Shown in pieces: positions 36,103 through 44,703 of a stretch of DNA of 64,000 nucleotides. Source of the DNA: Marinomonas piezotolerans (lineage in GTDB: Bacteria > Pseudomonadota > Gammaproteobacteria > Pseudomonadales > Marinomonadaceae). Position 1 is the stretch's first letter, and every line of letters starts with the position of its first letter. The stretch lies in the NCBI RefSeq assembly GCF_003362755.1, contig NZ_QKRA01000001.1:186001-250000 (forward strand), given 5' to 3'. The notes beneath the pieces are model-generated. The model saw only the letters and a program-made list of their open reading frames with translations. It was not told the origin of the DNA and searched no databases. A program made the position numbers and the translations under genes.

Positions 36103-37122
36103 CTAATGGCTAACCGCCTGTGACCAACCATTTAGAAACTGCATTTGCTTATGTTGGTCGAGATAAAGTAGTAATTCGGGACCTAAACGAATAGGGTGGA
36201 AATTGGTGGATTTTTGGAGCTGGTTATCTGAATCATTGTGTGAACCAAGCTGACGATCAAGAGGCATCAGTGCTGTTTTTGTTGCGATGGTATTTTGCCC
36301 TGCAGGAGACCTTAAATATTTGATAAATGCCGCCGCAATGGAAGGTTGTGCCGCGTTTTTGTGAACAAAGGCTGAGCGAACGACCACTAGCGCGTAATCT
36401 TCGGGAATGATGACGCCAATACGCCCGTTTAGTGCTGCTTTTGCCATGGCATAAGACCCTAGAAGATTATAGCCAAATACCAGTTCCCCTGAAGTCAGTC
36501 TGTTTAAAAGTATAGAAGAGCAACAGTGAATATCGGCTTTTGCACGCCCTAAGCTTTCTTGTAGGCGTCCAGTCAAACTAAACGTCACTTCGTCCTGTGA
36601 TGCGACCAGATACCCTAGGCCGGAACTTCCCGCATCGTACGTACCTATTCTATTTTGGTAAAACTCTGCCTGCTCTCTTAGTTGCTCGGCTAAGGCTTCG
36701 TGTGTGTGAGGGATAGGTTTGTCTTTAAATGCCTCTTTGTTGTAAACAAATACGATTGGTTCGTAAGTAAAACCAAAGAGCTCGTTGGTCCATTGTGCCC
36801 ACGGTTGGTGAGAATCGGCGCTCGGCACATCATAAATGGGTTGGGCGAGGCCGTCATTAACCAGCTTTACTTGTAAGTCCGATGCCGAGCTGATGACAAC
36901 GTCTGGACTGGGTAAACTGGGGGTTAGTAACTCATCAAATAATTCCTTGGTATTAAACTCTTGATAAGAGATCGTAATGTTGGGGTAAAAAGACTCAAAC
37001 TCCTGCAAGGCTGGACGTATCGCACTGATGTCTGTTGCGCTGTATATGCGAAGGGTGGTGTCATCAGCAAAAAGGTTGGTCATAAAAAATAAGCTGAGCA
37101 AGCTAACGGTTAAACGATGCAT
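36103..37122 (-). CDS. Periplasmic ABC-type solute-binding protein (family 1)
   Basis: A 339-residue exported protein with a signal peptide (residues 1-19, NLFA-DD). It has a family-1/iron-type binding fold (LRIYSATDISAIRPALQEF and FVYNKEAF segments). Start 37122 has AGGAG upstream and overlaps the sensor kinase gene by 20 bases. No ABC permease or ATPase is nearby. Its location behind tctD-tctE suggests it presents a ligand to the TctE sensor (inference), as extra binding proteins do for some two-component systems. Confidence 0.8.
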   Translation of the reverse strand: MHRLTVSLLSLFFMTNLFADDTTLRIYSATDISAIRPALQEFESFYPNITISYQEFNTKELFDELLTPSLPSPDVVISSASDLQVKLVNDGLAQPIYDVPSADSHQPWAQWTNELFGFTYEPIVFVYNKEAFKDKPIPHTHEALAEQLREQAEFYQNRIGTYDAGSSGLGYLVASQDEVTFSLTGRLQESLGRAKADIHCCSSILLNRLTSGELVFGYNLLGSYAMAKAALNGRIGVIIPEDYALVVVRSAFVHKNAAQPSIAAAFIKYLRSPAGQNTIATKTALMPLDRQLGSHNDSDNQLQKSTNFHPIRLGPELLLYLDQHKQMQFLNGWSQAVSH

Positions 37123-38560
37123 GCGACGGCTCCTGGGAAAGTGGTAAAGAAAAGCAGACAGCAAGTCCACCGAGTTCGCCGTCGGATAACGTCAGTTGTC
37201 CGTGGTGAGCTAACGCCGCACTTTGTGCAATGGCAAGGCCAAGCCCCGATCCATGAGCATTTCCTCCGACCTTAGCAAACCGCTCCAGTGCGCGTGATCG
37301 TTGCTCCTTGGGGATACCGGGACCATTGTCTTCGATCTGTAAGTAGCCAATGCTCTCCGATCGTTCGAGGCTGATACGTATGACACCATGTCTCTCTGAG
37401 TGACTTGTCGCACCGTGAACGACGGCATTGTCTATGACATTTCGTAATGCTTCTTTTAGTACAATGTCATCCCCAAGAATGATGATGTTGTCAGATGAAG
37501 GGATGTACTCAAACTCGATGTCTGTATGTGCATAATCTCGAACAGCATGGGTGATGACTTCTTGCAGCATCGTGTGGACGTTCAAACGTGAAAATTCTTG
37601 TCGGTCGCCCCGATGAATAATGGTGGCATGCACTAACAATTGGTTTGTTAAACGGGTCAGTTTTGAATGATCTTGGTAAATATCGGAGACTATCTGCTTA
37701 TCAATGACGTCATCTTTGGAGGAGAGCGCGATCTCTAATTGAGCTTTAGTCGTCGCTTGGGCAGTACGAATTTGATGGGAAGCGTCTGCGATGAAGTCAC
37801 GCATTGCAGCTAAAGCTCCCAACCATTGCTGGCGATAGTTATTGATAGCGTGGGTGAGCGGAGCGACTTCCAAGATTCTCGTTGCTGGTAATTGTTCTTC
37901 TTCCATAGGTGACCGCGAAACAAGCTGGGAGGAGATCCAGTTTAATGGTGATAATGCACGATTGATTGCAATCCACATAACCAGTAAAGCGAGGGCCATT
38001 ACCACCATAAGAGTTGTTAAGGCAGCATAGAGAGTGTCACGCATTTGTTCGTCACGTGCTTTCGTCGTTTGTCCCAACAAGATCGTAACATTTCCTGCAA
38101 CCGAGCGTTCACTGAGACGCTTATGGCGTGCAATAAAGCGTACTTTTTGATCTTTATAAGTATGCAATTCATAGCGTGGCTGCTCGAATTCTTGCTGCGT
38201 TGCAGTTGGTGCAATGGGGAGGTCAGAGTAACCGCTTAAAAAGTCTCCGTTTGGCCCGTAAATGGCGTAATAGATTTTGTCTTCTGGTGCTAGCTGTAAT
38301 ATTTCAAAAGCGGAATAAGGAAGGTCGATATATACCTGATCTTGCGCAACATTGATTCCGTCGAGCATGGTAACACTCGCGCTGGAAAGTAATCGATCAT
38401 ACGAATAATCTGCACTGGTATTGGCATAATGCCACACGCCTACACTCAGGGTGGCTAACACTGCACACATAAATAATGCGGTACGGGTCAGCATCCTCTG
38501 TCTGAGCGAATACGATTGGGTTGGCCTTAGCTGCCTAAGATACGCTTTAATCATCGACAT
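37103..38560 (-). CDS. tctE: Sensor histidine kinase, TctE type
   Basis: A 485-residue membrane kinase. Helices at about residues 28-46 and 180-198 flank a periplasmic sensing domain. The phospho-acceptor is H262 in DASHQIRTA, followed by an N-box (RNVIDNAVVHG) and G-boxes (EDNGPGIP, GSGLGLAIAQS). The usual proline after the H-box is replaced by alanine here. It overlaps tctD by 14 bases and the binding protein by 20. TctE/D pairs control tripartite tricarboxylate transporters. Confidence 0.85.
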   Translation of the reverse strand: MSMIKAYLRQLRPTQSYSLRQRMLTRTALFMCAVLATLSVGVWHYANTSADYSYDRLLSSASVTMLDGINVAQDQVYIDLPYSAFEILQLAPEDKIYYAIYGPNGDFLSGYSDLPIAPTATQQEFEQPRYELHTYKDQKVRFIARHKRLSERSVAGNVTILLGQTTKARDEQMRDTLYAALTTLMVVMALALLVMWIAINRALSPLNWISSQLVSRSPMEEEQLPATRILEVAPLTHAINNYRQQWLGALAAMRDFIADASHQIRTAQATTKAQLEIALSSKDDVIDKQIVSDIYQDHSKLTRLTNQLLVHATIIHRGDRQEFSRLNVHTMLQEVITHAVRDYAHTDIEFEYIPSSDNIIILGDDIVLKEALRNVIDNAVVHGATSHSERHGVIRISLERSESIGYLQIEDNGPGIPKEQRSRALERFAKVGGNAHGSGLGLAIAQSAALAHHGQLTLSDGELGGLAVCFSLPLSQEPSHASFNR

Positions 38561-39215
38561 GTGCTAAATATCCCATCCCTCGCACGGTCTTAATAATTAA
38601 CGAAGAGCCTTGAATCTGTTTTCGTAGCCTAGTTAGAATTTGCTCAACGGCGTTGGGCGTGTAGGCTTCACCGAAGTTATAAAGCCTGTTTGCGATGTCA
38701 TCTTTCGTTAACATTCGATCAAGGTGTGTGAGAAAGAGCTCTAACATTTGCACTTCGCGTGGCCTTAGTTCAATGTCTTTCTGATTAATTTTTACGGATT
38801 TTGTCGCGCTATTGAAGCTCAAATTGCCGCATTGGATCTCGTTGTCAGACTTTCCTCGCTCTCGTCTAACCAACGCTCGGCATCGTGCGGAAAGCTCTCT
38901 TAAGTCAAACGGTTTTATTAAGTAATCATCCGCGCCTAAGTCCAGCGCGCTGACACGATCATCAATGTCTGCACGCGCAGTCAGGATTAAAACAGGGAGA
39001 AAAGATTTCTTTAATCTAAGCGAAGTTAGCAGCTCAAACCCGCTTTTTCCTGGCAAATTCACATCAAGTATCAACACCTCGACTGCATCATGAGAAAGGA
39101 TAGATTCGGCCTTTTCGGCGCTGTCTACCCAATCAATCGCATGACCCATTTCCGTAAAGTATTTCACGATTGAGAGGGCTAGCCCCTCGTTATCTTCAGT
39201 GAGTAATACGCGCAT
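38547..39215 (-). CDS. tctD: OmpR-family response regulator, TctD type
   Basis: A 222-residue response regulator. The receiver domain has the acidic pair in TEDNE, phosphorylation site D51 (LILDVNLPG) and the conserved lysine in YLIKPF. The C-terminal winged helix (about residues 125-220) contains RPREVQMLELF and VRGMGYLAHV. Divergent from tctC across a 118-base gap that holds an 11-base tandem repeat fitting its DNA site. Confidence 0.9.
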   Translation of the reverse strand: MRVLLTEDNEGLALSIVKYFTEMGHAIDWVDSAEKAESILSHDAVEVLILDVNLPGKSGFELLTSLRLKKSFLPVLILTARADIDDRVSALDLGADDYLIKPFDLRELSARCRALVRRERGKSDNEIQCGNLSFNSATKSVKINQKDIELRPREVQMLELFLTHLDRMLTKDDIANRLYNFGEAYTPNAVEQILTRLRKQIQGSSLIIKTVRGMGYLAHVDD

Positions 39216-39241
39216 TTTCTAAAATTTCTCTAATTTTTTTA

Positions 39242-39263
39242 TTGGTGTCAGCTTGATGTCAGT
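39242..39263. promoter_or_regulatory. Tandem 11-bp repeat, probable TctD binding site
   Basis: TTGGTGTCAGC at 39242-39252 is followed directly by TTGATGTCAGT at 39253-39263, nine of eleven bases identical. OmpR-type regulators bind direct repeats of about this period. It lies between divergent tctD and tctC. Confidence 0.65.
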
Positions 39264-39333
39264 TTCAGTGCTTACTTTTACGCTACTGCGTTTTTAAGTG
39301 CAGCACAATAACAACAAGATTGGAGCTTTGTTA

Positions 39334-40311
39334 ATGAATACCATCAAAAAATCCTTACTTGCCATTTCTGTCATTGGCCTAACCTCTACAGCATTTGCTT
39401 ACGAAACCTCTAAACCGACGTGTATTGCCCCTGCCAAACCAGGTGGTGGTTTCGACCTGACTTGTCGCGTTGTTTCAACGGGTTTTGAGCGAGCTCAACT
39501 GCTTGATAAACCAATGGCTGTCAAGTTTATGCCAGGTGGCGTTGGTGCGGTGGCATACAACCACATCAATAAAGTGAACCCGGACGACGGTGACTCATTA
39601 GTCGCATTTAGTTCTGGTTCGTTGCTTAACCTAGCGCAGGGTAAGTTTGGTAAAGGCCTAGACGAGAACGATGCTCGTTGGGTGGGCACTGCGGGGGTAG
39701 ACTACGGAGCGATCATTGTGTCCTCAGATGCGCCGTGGCAAACCCTTGAAGATTTAGTTAAAGACATGCGCAAAGACCCTACTGCATTTGTTTTGGGTGC
39801 AGGGGGTGGTGTTGGCAGCCAAGATTGGATGAAAGCTGCGATTCTTATGAAAGCATCAGGTATCGATCCGAAGAAAATGCGCTACGTAGCTTACGAAGGT
39901 GGTGGTGAAGCCATTGCTGCACTGATGGGCGGACATATCAAAGTATACCCTGGTGATATTGGTGAGATGAAAGGGCAACTAGACGCAGGCAAAGTTCGCG
40001 TATTAGCGGTTATGTCACCGGAGCGTTTAGAAGGGGAGTTCGCATCCATCCCTACCGCTCATGAGCAAGGCTTTAACGCCGAGTGGACGATTATGCGTGG
40101 ATACTATTTAGGTCCCAAAGTATCCGATGATGCGTACGAGTACTGGTCAAATAAATTTGCTGAAGCTTATAAAACAGACGGCTTCAAACAAACGGTTGCA
40201 GAAAAAGGCTTGATGCCATTCTACATGCACGGCGAAGTGCTAGATGAGTACGTAAAAGAGCGTGTTCAAGATATGCGCGAATTAGCCAAAGCAGCCGGTT
40301 TGATTAAATAA
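39334..40311 (+). CDS. tctC: Tripartite tricarboxylate transporter binding protein (TctC/Bug)
   Basis: A 325-residue exported binding protein with a signal peptide (about 22 residues, AFAYE). It has the Bug-family opening CIAPAKPGGGFDLTCR and the GGxGSQDW loop. ATG 39334 has GGAG eight bases upstream; the longer frame to 39298 is not supported. It captures a carboxylate for TctBA. The actual substrate is unknown. Confidence 0.9.
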   Translation: MNTIKKSLLAISVIGLTSTAFAYETSKPTCIAPAKPGGGFDLTCRVVSTGFERAQLLDKPMAVKFMPGGVGAVAYNHINKVNPDDGDSLVAFSSGSLLNLAQGKFGKGLDENDARWVGTAGVDYGAIIVSSDAPWQTLEDLVKDMRKDPTAFVLGAGGGVGSQDWMKAAILMKASGIDPKKMRYVAYEGGGEAIAALMGGHIKVYPGDIGEMKGQLDAGKVRVLAVMSPERLEGEFASIPTAHEQGFNAEWTIMRGYYLGPKVSDDAYEYWSNKFAEAYKTDGFKQTVAEKGLMPFYMHGEVLDEYVKERVQDMRELAKAAGLIK

Positions 40312-40326
40312 TTAATGGGACTATGT

Positions 40327-40761
40327 ATGTTTGACCGCCTTTTTGCTGGCGCTCTGTTATGTCTGTCCGGGCTTATTGCCTGGACAGCGTATCATTTCGA
40401 CGTGCCTTTTCAGTATGAACCACTTGGGCCAAAGGCCTTTCCGTTAATCTTATCGACTGTTTTAGCTGTCTGCTCCATCTGGTTGCTCCTAAAACCGAGC
40501 CCAAATAAATGGGCGCCAACGGGAGCAGTCCTGTTAAAGCTTTTAAGCGGCGTCGCATTGATGACAGGGTATGCCTTTCTATTCGAAAAAGCAGGATTCA
40601 TTGTGTCGACGGCGATTGTAGGGGCAGTTTTTTGCATCCTGTTTGGAGAAAAACCAACGCGAGCGATCATTTATTCCGTCGTCTTAAGTCTTGTTAGTTA
40701 CTTTTTGATGAAACATCTACTGCAATTGAACGTACCGACCGGTATGTTATTCGGAGGGTAA
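40327..40761 (+). CDS. tctB: Tripartite tricarboxylate transporter small subunit TctB
   Basis: A 144-residue membrane protein with four hydrophobic segments and the LGPKAFPLIL segment common in TctB. ATG 40327 has a weak GGGA upstream; ATG 40315 is also possible. It is one base from tctA, so the two are translationally linked. Confidence 0.82.
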   Translation: MFDRLFAGALLCLSGLIAWTAYHFDVPFQYEPLGPKAFPLILSTVLAVCSIWLLLKPSPNKWAPTGAVLLKLLSGVALMTGYAFLFEKAGFIVSTAIVGAVFCILFGEKPTRAIIYSVVLSLVSYFLMKHLLQLNVPTGMLFGG

Positions 40762-40762
40762 T

Positions 40763-42253
40763 ATGGAAACGCTCGGATTTTTGGCGACGGGCTTTTCGGT
40801 TGCCCTCGCCCCAATGAACTTAGCTCTTGTGTTAATTGGTTGTTTTGTTGGAACGCTGATTGGCTCTTTACCTGGCATCGGTCCAATAAACGGCGTCGCT
40901 ATTTTGTTACCTTTGGCTTATGCGATGGGCTTTCCGCCAGAGTCAGCATTGATTCTGTTGGCTGGTGTGTATTACGGTGCCGAATACGGTGGTCGTATTT
41001 CTAGTATTTTGCTAAATGTCCCCGGCGATGCAGGGGCGATTATGACCACATTAGACGGCTACCCGCTTGCTCAAAAAGGTGAAGGTGGGAGGGCATTAGC
41101 TCTGTCGGCTGTTGCTTCGTTCGCAGGCAGTATGGGGGCGCTAACCTTAATCGTGCTGTTCGCGCCTTTATTAAGTGATCTTGCTCTCAAGTTTGGCCCT
41201 AGCGAGTTTGTTTGGCTCATGACGTTTGCCTTCACTTGTCTTGCAACCATGGTGGGCAGTCGCCCGCTGAAAACGACGATTGGTGTGGTCATAGGGTTGC
41301 TATTGGCGACGGTCGGAGTGGACTCCGGTACGGGCATTCTTCGTTACACAATGGATATTCCTAACTTCTTCGACGGAGTGGACTTCTTGGTTGTAGTCAT
41401 TGGCATGTTTGCGATCAGTGAAGTGTTAGTGTTGCTAGAAAATTGGCTAAGAAATGATATGAAACTCACGCCAGTGGGTAGGAGCTTTGTATCGATGAGC
41501 GATCTGCTGGCGGTAAAATGGGTGGTGCTACGTTCTACTCTGGTAGGTTTTGTGATTGGTGTATTACCAGGAACAGGAGCATCTATCGGGAGTGCAGTTG
41601 CCTATGGCACGGAAAAGCGTTTTGCAGAAGGTAATGACGACCAATTTGGCAAAGGTGATATCCGTGGATTGGCGGCGCCAGAAGCGGCTAACAATGCTTC
41701 CGCTGCGGGATCAATGTTGCCTATGCTAACACTTGGCATCCCAGGCAGTGGCACGACTGCGATTCTCTTGGGAGCGCTGCTGATGTTTAACATCACGCCA
41801 GGGCCATTACTGTTTGAACAGCAACCGGAAATTGCATGGGGGCTCATTGCATCCATGTTTGTCGGTAACATTGCTTTGTTGGTAATGAACTTACCGTTGA
41901 TTGGGATGTTTGTGCGATTGCTGTCGATAAAGCAATCTTATCTAGTCCCCGTTATTGTTATGTTGACCTTTATAGGGATCTACTCCATTCACGGCGACAG
42001 CTTTGATTTATACTTCATGGTTGTGCTCGGTGTGTTTGCGTTTATTCTGCGTAAGTTAGGGTTCTCTTTGGCTCCCGTTATTCTAGGGTTGGTATTAGGC
42101 GCTGTTCTTGAGCAGAATCTACGTCGTGCTTTGTCAATCAGTGGCGGAGATTGGGGGATTTTATTTAATGGACCAATAACTATTACATTAGCGATAGCGA
42201 CGCTGCTAGCGATGGTCGGCCCAGTTATAATGAAAGCTTTAAAAAAGCGCTAA
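40763..42253 (+). CDS. tctA: Tripartite tricarboxylate transporter large subunit TctA
   Basis: A 496-residue membrane protein with about twelve hydrophobic segments and two internal repeats containing the TctA motifs GTLIGSLPGIGP near residue 30 and LPGTGASIGSAVAYG near residue 265. GIPGSGTTAILLGALL lies downstream. It is the channel of the carboxylate transporter. A perfect terminator follows. Confidence 0.92.
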   Translation: METLGFLATGFSVALAPMNLALVLIGCFVGTLIGSLPGIGPINGVAILLPLAYAMGFPPESALILLAGVYYGAEYGGRISSILLNVPGDAGAIMTTLDGYPLAQKGEGGRALALSAVASFAGSMGALTLIVLFAPLLSDLALKFGPSEFVWLMTFAFTCLATMVGSRPLKTTIGVVIGLLLATVGVDSGTGILRYTMDIPNFFDGVDFLVVVIGMFAISEVLVLLENWLRNDMKLTPVGRSFVSMSDLLAVKWVVLRSTLVGFVIGVLPGTGASIGSAVAYGTEKRFAEGNDDQFGKGDIRGLAAPEAANNASAAGSMLPMLTLGIPGSGTTAILLGALLMFNITPGPLLFEQQPEIAWGLIASMFVGNIALLVMNLPLIGMFVRLLSIKQSYLVPVIVMLTFIGIYSIHGDSFDLYFMVVLGVFAFILRKLGFSLAPVILGLVLGAVLEQNLRRALSISGGDWGILFNGPITITLAIATLLAMVGPVIMKALKKR

Positions 42254-42273
42254 GGTAGTACATTCGAAACGTA

Positions 42274-42303
42274 CTTAAAAGCCACCTTTGGGTGGCTTTT
42301 AAG
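42274..42303. terminator. Bidirectional terminator after tctA
   Basis: CTTAAAAGCCACC at 42274-42286 pairs perfectly with GGTGGCTTTTAAG at 42291-42303 around a TTTG loop, between convergent tctA and the AraC gene. Confidence 0.85.
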
Positions 42304-42368
42304 TGTCTAATGTATAAGAGTTGATCAAAATGATGCTAAGTCTTCTGATTGTTTGGTATGCGCTTGAA

Positions 42369-43271
42369 CTAAGGCATGTCACGATGTTGTTTTCTAAAGT
42401 CTGTGGGTGTGCATTCGGTATTCTTATAGAAAAAACGTGAAAAATAAGAGGGGTCAATGAAACCAAGGGTGTACGAGATTTCGGTAAGGTTCATGCTGGT
42501 ATGAGATAACAATCGCTTTGCTTCCAATATAATACGCCCATTAAGGATCTTCTTTGGGCTGGTATCCGCAACCTTTTTACAAATGTAATTGAGTCGACTT
42601 TCATTTATGGTCAGTTTGTCACAGTAAAATGAGATTCGACGCTCCTCAACAAAATGGGCTTCCACGAGCCGGCTAAACTTTCGAAAACTTATAATATCCG
42701 CTTGATGGTGTTGGTGGCGTGCTTGTGGCGGTCCAGACACGCGTACCAAGTGAATGACGAGTAGCTGTAGTAGGGTCTCAATGGCTGCGCTTTGCCATGC
42801 TGCATGTTGTTTCCATTCATGTTTTAGCATAGAAAATAGTTGCTCAATCGAGTGCCATTCATCGTCGGGGAGTTTGCGGCGCTCGAGCACCATTGGCAGG
42901 TAAAATGGGTGATTAAAAGCGTCTAATCGATCAAGAATCCCTTCTAACAGTGACGTATGGAAGGTGATCACGAATCCAGGTGCATCGGGCTCTGTCCAAA
43001 ACGCATGCGGCGTGGCAGCAGGCGTGAAGAAAAGGGCGCTGCCTTCAGTTTGATAGTTATTTTGGTCAATATTGAAAAACGTCTTACCATTAAGAACCAA
43101 ATGAATCTGGCAATATTCTGCATGCAGGTGCATTGGCATATCGCGCCCAAAGAAGTCCGCTAGCTTCCCGAGTTTATCAAAATGAATGGTCGCATCTTTG
43201 TAGGCTTCGTCATAATCTTGGCCTAGATTAATGTTTGGTATCCACTCTTTCGTCATTGGTCGACCCATCAT
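42369..43271 (-). CDS. AraC-family regulator resembling HpaA
   Basis: A 300-residue regulator with an N-terminal cupin (HLHAEYCQIHLVLNG and FFTPAATPHAFW) and two C-terminal helix-turn-helix motifs (about residues 195-290). The opening IPNINLGQDYD...LGKLADFFGRDMPMH resembles HpaA, the 4-hydroxyphenylacetate-responsive activator of the hpa hydroxylase genes. It is encoded 4.5 kb from an HpaR-like gene and a C1/C2-type hydroxylase. ATG 43256 is an alternative start. The HpaA identity is my recollection of the family, not a search result. Confidence 0.75.
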   Translation of the reverse strand: MMGRPMTKEWIPNINLGQDYDEAYKDATIHFDKLGKLADFFGRDMPMHLHAEYCQIHLVLNGKTFFNIDQNNYQTEGSALFFTPAATPHAFWTEPDAPGFVITFHTSLLEGILDRLDAFNHPFYLPMVLERRKLPDDEWHSIEQLFSMLKHEWKQHAAWQSAAIETLLQLLVIHLVRVSGPPQARHQHHQADIISFRKFSRLVEAHFVEERRISFYCDKLTINESRLNYICKKVADTSPKKILNGRIILEAKRLLSHTSMNLTEISYTLGFIDPSYFSRFFYKNTECTPTDFRKQHRDMP

Positions 43272-43424
43272 TGTTATGGCTAGTTTGAGAGTATAGCGTA
43301 ATGCACCCCCATTAGATTGACTATCAATTTATTTAACATGTTAACTATACTGGCGTATCCGCTAATCATGTGTCAACCATTGCGATTACCTGTTATTGAA
43401 GGGGTCTAGATATGTTGATTAGAT

Positions 43425-43444
43425 GCTGACACATTTATGTCAGC
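43425..43444. promoter_or_regulatory. Inverted repeat in luxR upstream region
   Basis: GCTGACA and TGTCAGC flank a 6-base spacer, a 20-base dyad about 110 bases before the LuxR-family gene. It may be an operator for that gene or for the divergent AraC gene. Confidence 0.4.
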
Positions 43445-43553
43445 GAGTATCAAAGGCAAACAAAGAGCAAAACGAATACCGTACATTTGGATAGTATTTT
43501 TTACTCTCGAATAGCTTATGATCATTTAATAATCAAAAAAACGGGAACGCGCC

Positions 43554-44552
43554 ATGAAATCGCACGATATTTCTTTTGCACAAGAGGATGAAAGGCTGAC
43601 CATGTTCAGCCAGACCTTATTTGAAATTTATCGCTTGGCGCGAGAAGAGCCTATCGAGCGGTTTCTGGATACGATGCTTGAGTGCGTGCGAGCGCTAATA
43701 CCTTTTCAGTCCGCATGGTGGGGAAGAGGCTCTGAAGCTGATTCGGCGATTGTCCACTTGAACAGCAGCTACCTTTACAATTTACCTGAACACTACTTTG
43801 ATGCTTGGACGAAAATAAGAGACCAAGACACCGTTTTTGAAGTGACGCACCGTTACATTGGTCAGGCAATTAAATTGGATCTTGAAAAAGATGATGTATC
43901 GAACGAATTACGCGCGCTGGGGGAGGCGTACCAATACACTAAGCTGATGTGTGTGCATTGCGAAGATCAGGTGACCTGTTTGGGAAATCATCTTAGCTTA
44001 TATCGGAGGCAATCGGACGCAAATTTTACAGAAAGCGAAAGGCAGTTTTTTCAAGCATTGATGCCACACCTATTATCTGCATCGTCCATTAATCAAATCC
44101 GTAGTCATTCTCAGTTATTCTACTATCGTTCCGAATCCCAAGTGATACTCGCCACGTGCAATAGCAATGGGCTTTTATTGAGTGCCGAGCCAGCATTAGC
44201 TGAGTTATTGCAGCTTGAATTCCCCGATTGGTATGGCCCGCGCTTACCGTTTAAACCCACCCCAGAAGGCATTCATGGTAAACATCTCGTTGTCGAGGTG
44301 TACCCTAGAGGAGACCAGTTTCTTTTGGCTCTTCGGCCTGTATGTGCGATTGAGCAATTATCATCACGTGAGCAAGAGGTCGCATTATTATTTGGCCGCG
44401 GGTCAACCTACAAAGAAATCGCTCGTGAACTCGGCGTATCACCTAATACCATTCGTTATCACTTACGCTCTATCTACCTAAAGCTCGGGACCAGCAACAA
44501 AGCTGATCTTATCCGCTTATTGGCGGATATACCGTCAATGTTAAGCGACTGA
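43554..44552 (+). CDS. LuxR-family transcription regulator
   Basis: A 332-residue protein with a C-terminal LuxR helix-turn-helix (about residues 265-325; SSREQEVALLFGRGSTYKEIARELGVS spread over the motif). The long N-terminal region has a GAF-like look and a CVHCEDQ segment. The tryptophans and aspartate of classic acyl-homoserine-lactone pockets are not evident, so quorum sensing is not implied. It lies 147 bases upstream of an MFS transporter and amidohydrolase that it may control. Confidence 0.8.
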   Translation: MKSHDISFAQEDERLTMFSQTLFEIYRLAREEPIERFLDTMLECVRALIPFQSAWWGRGSEADSAIVHLNSSYLYNLPEHYFDAWTKIRDQDTVFEVTHRYIGQAIKLDLEKDDVSNELRALGEAYQYTKLMCVHCEDQVTCLGNHLSLYRRQSDANFTESERQFFQALMPHLLSASSINQIRSHSQLFYYRSESQVILATCNSNGLLLSAEPALAELLQLEFPDWYGPRLPFKPTPEGIHGKHLVVEVYPRGDQFLLALRPVCAIEQLSSREQEVALLFGRGSTYKEIARELGVSPNTIRYHLRSIYLKLGTSNKADLIRLLADIPSMLSD

Positions 44553-44646
44553 CGATTTAACTCAAAATAATAAAAAAGATGGCTAGGACACTTATTTAGT
44601 GCCCTACGGCATCGTTGATCTTAAAAAAACCAAAAGGAACCTAAAA

Positions 44647-44703
44647 ATGAATCAAATCTACTTTTTTTGCGCTCTTGCTCACAAAGCGGGAGGTCATAAA
44701 TGA
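44647..44703 (+). CDS. Possible 18-residue leader peptide before the MFS gene
   Basis: A short frame starts with ATG 44647, has AGGAA nine bases upstream, and ends in a TGA that overlaps the MFS start codon as ATGA. The ribosome site of the MFS gene (GGGAGG) lies inside it. That arrangement fits translational coupling, but the frame is too short to judge by coding bias. Confidence 0.35.
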   Translation: MNQIYFFCALAHKAGGHK

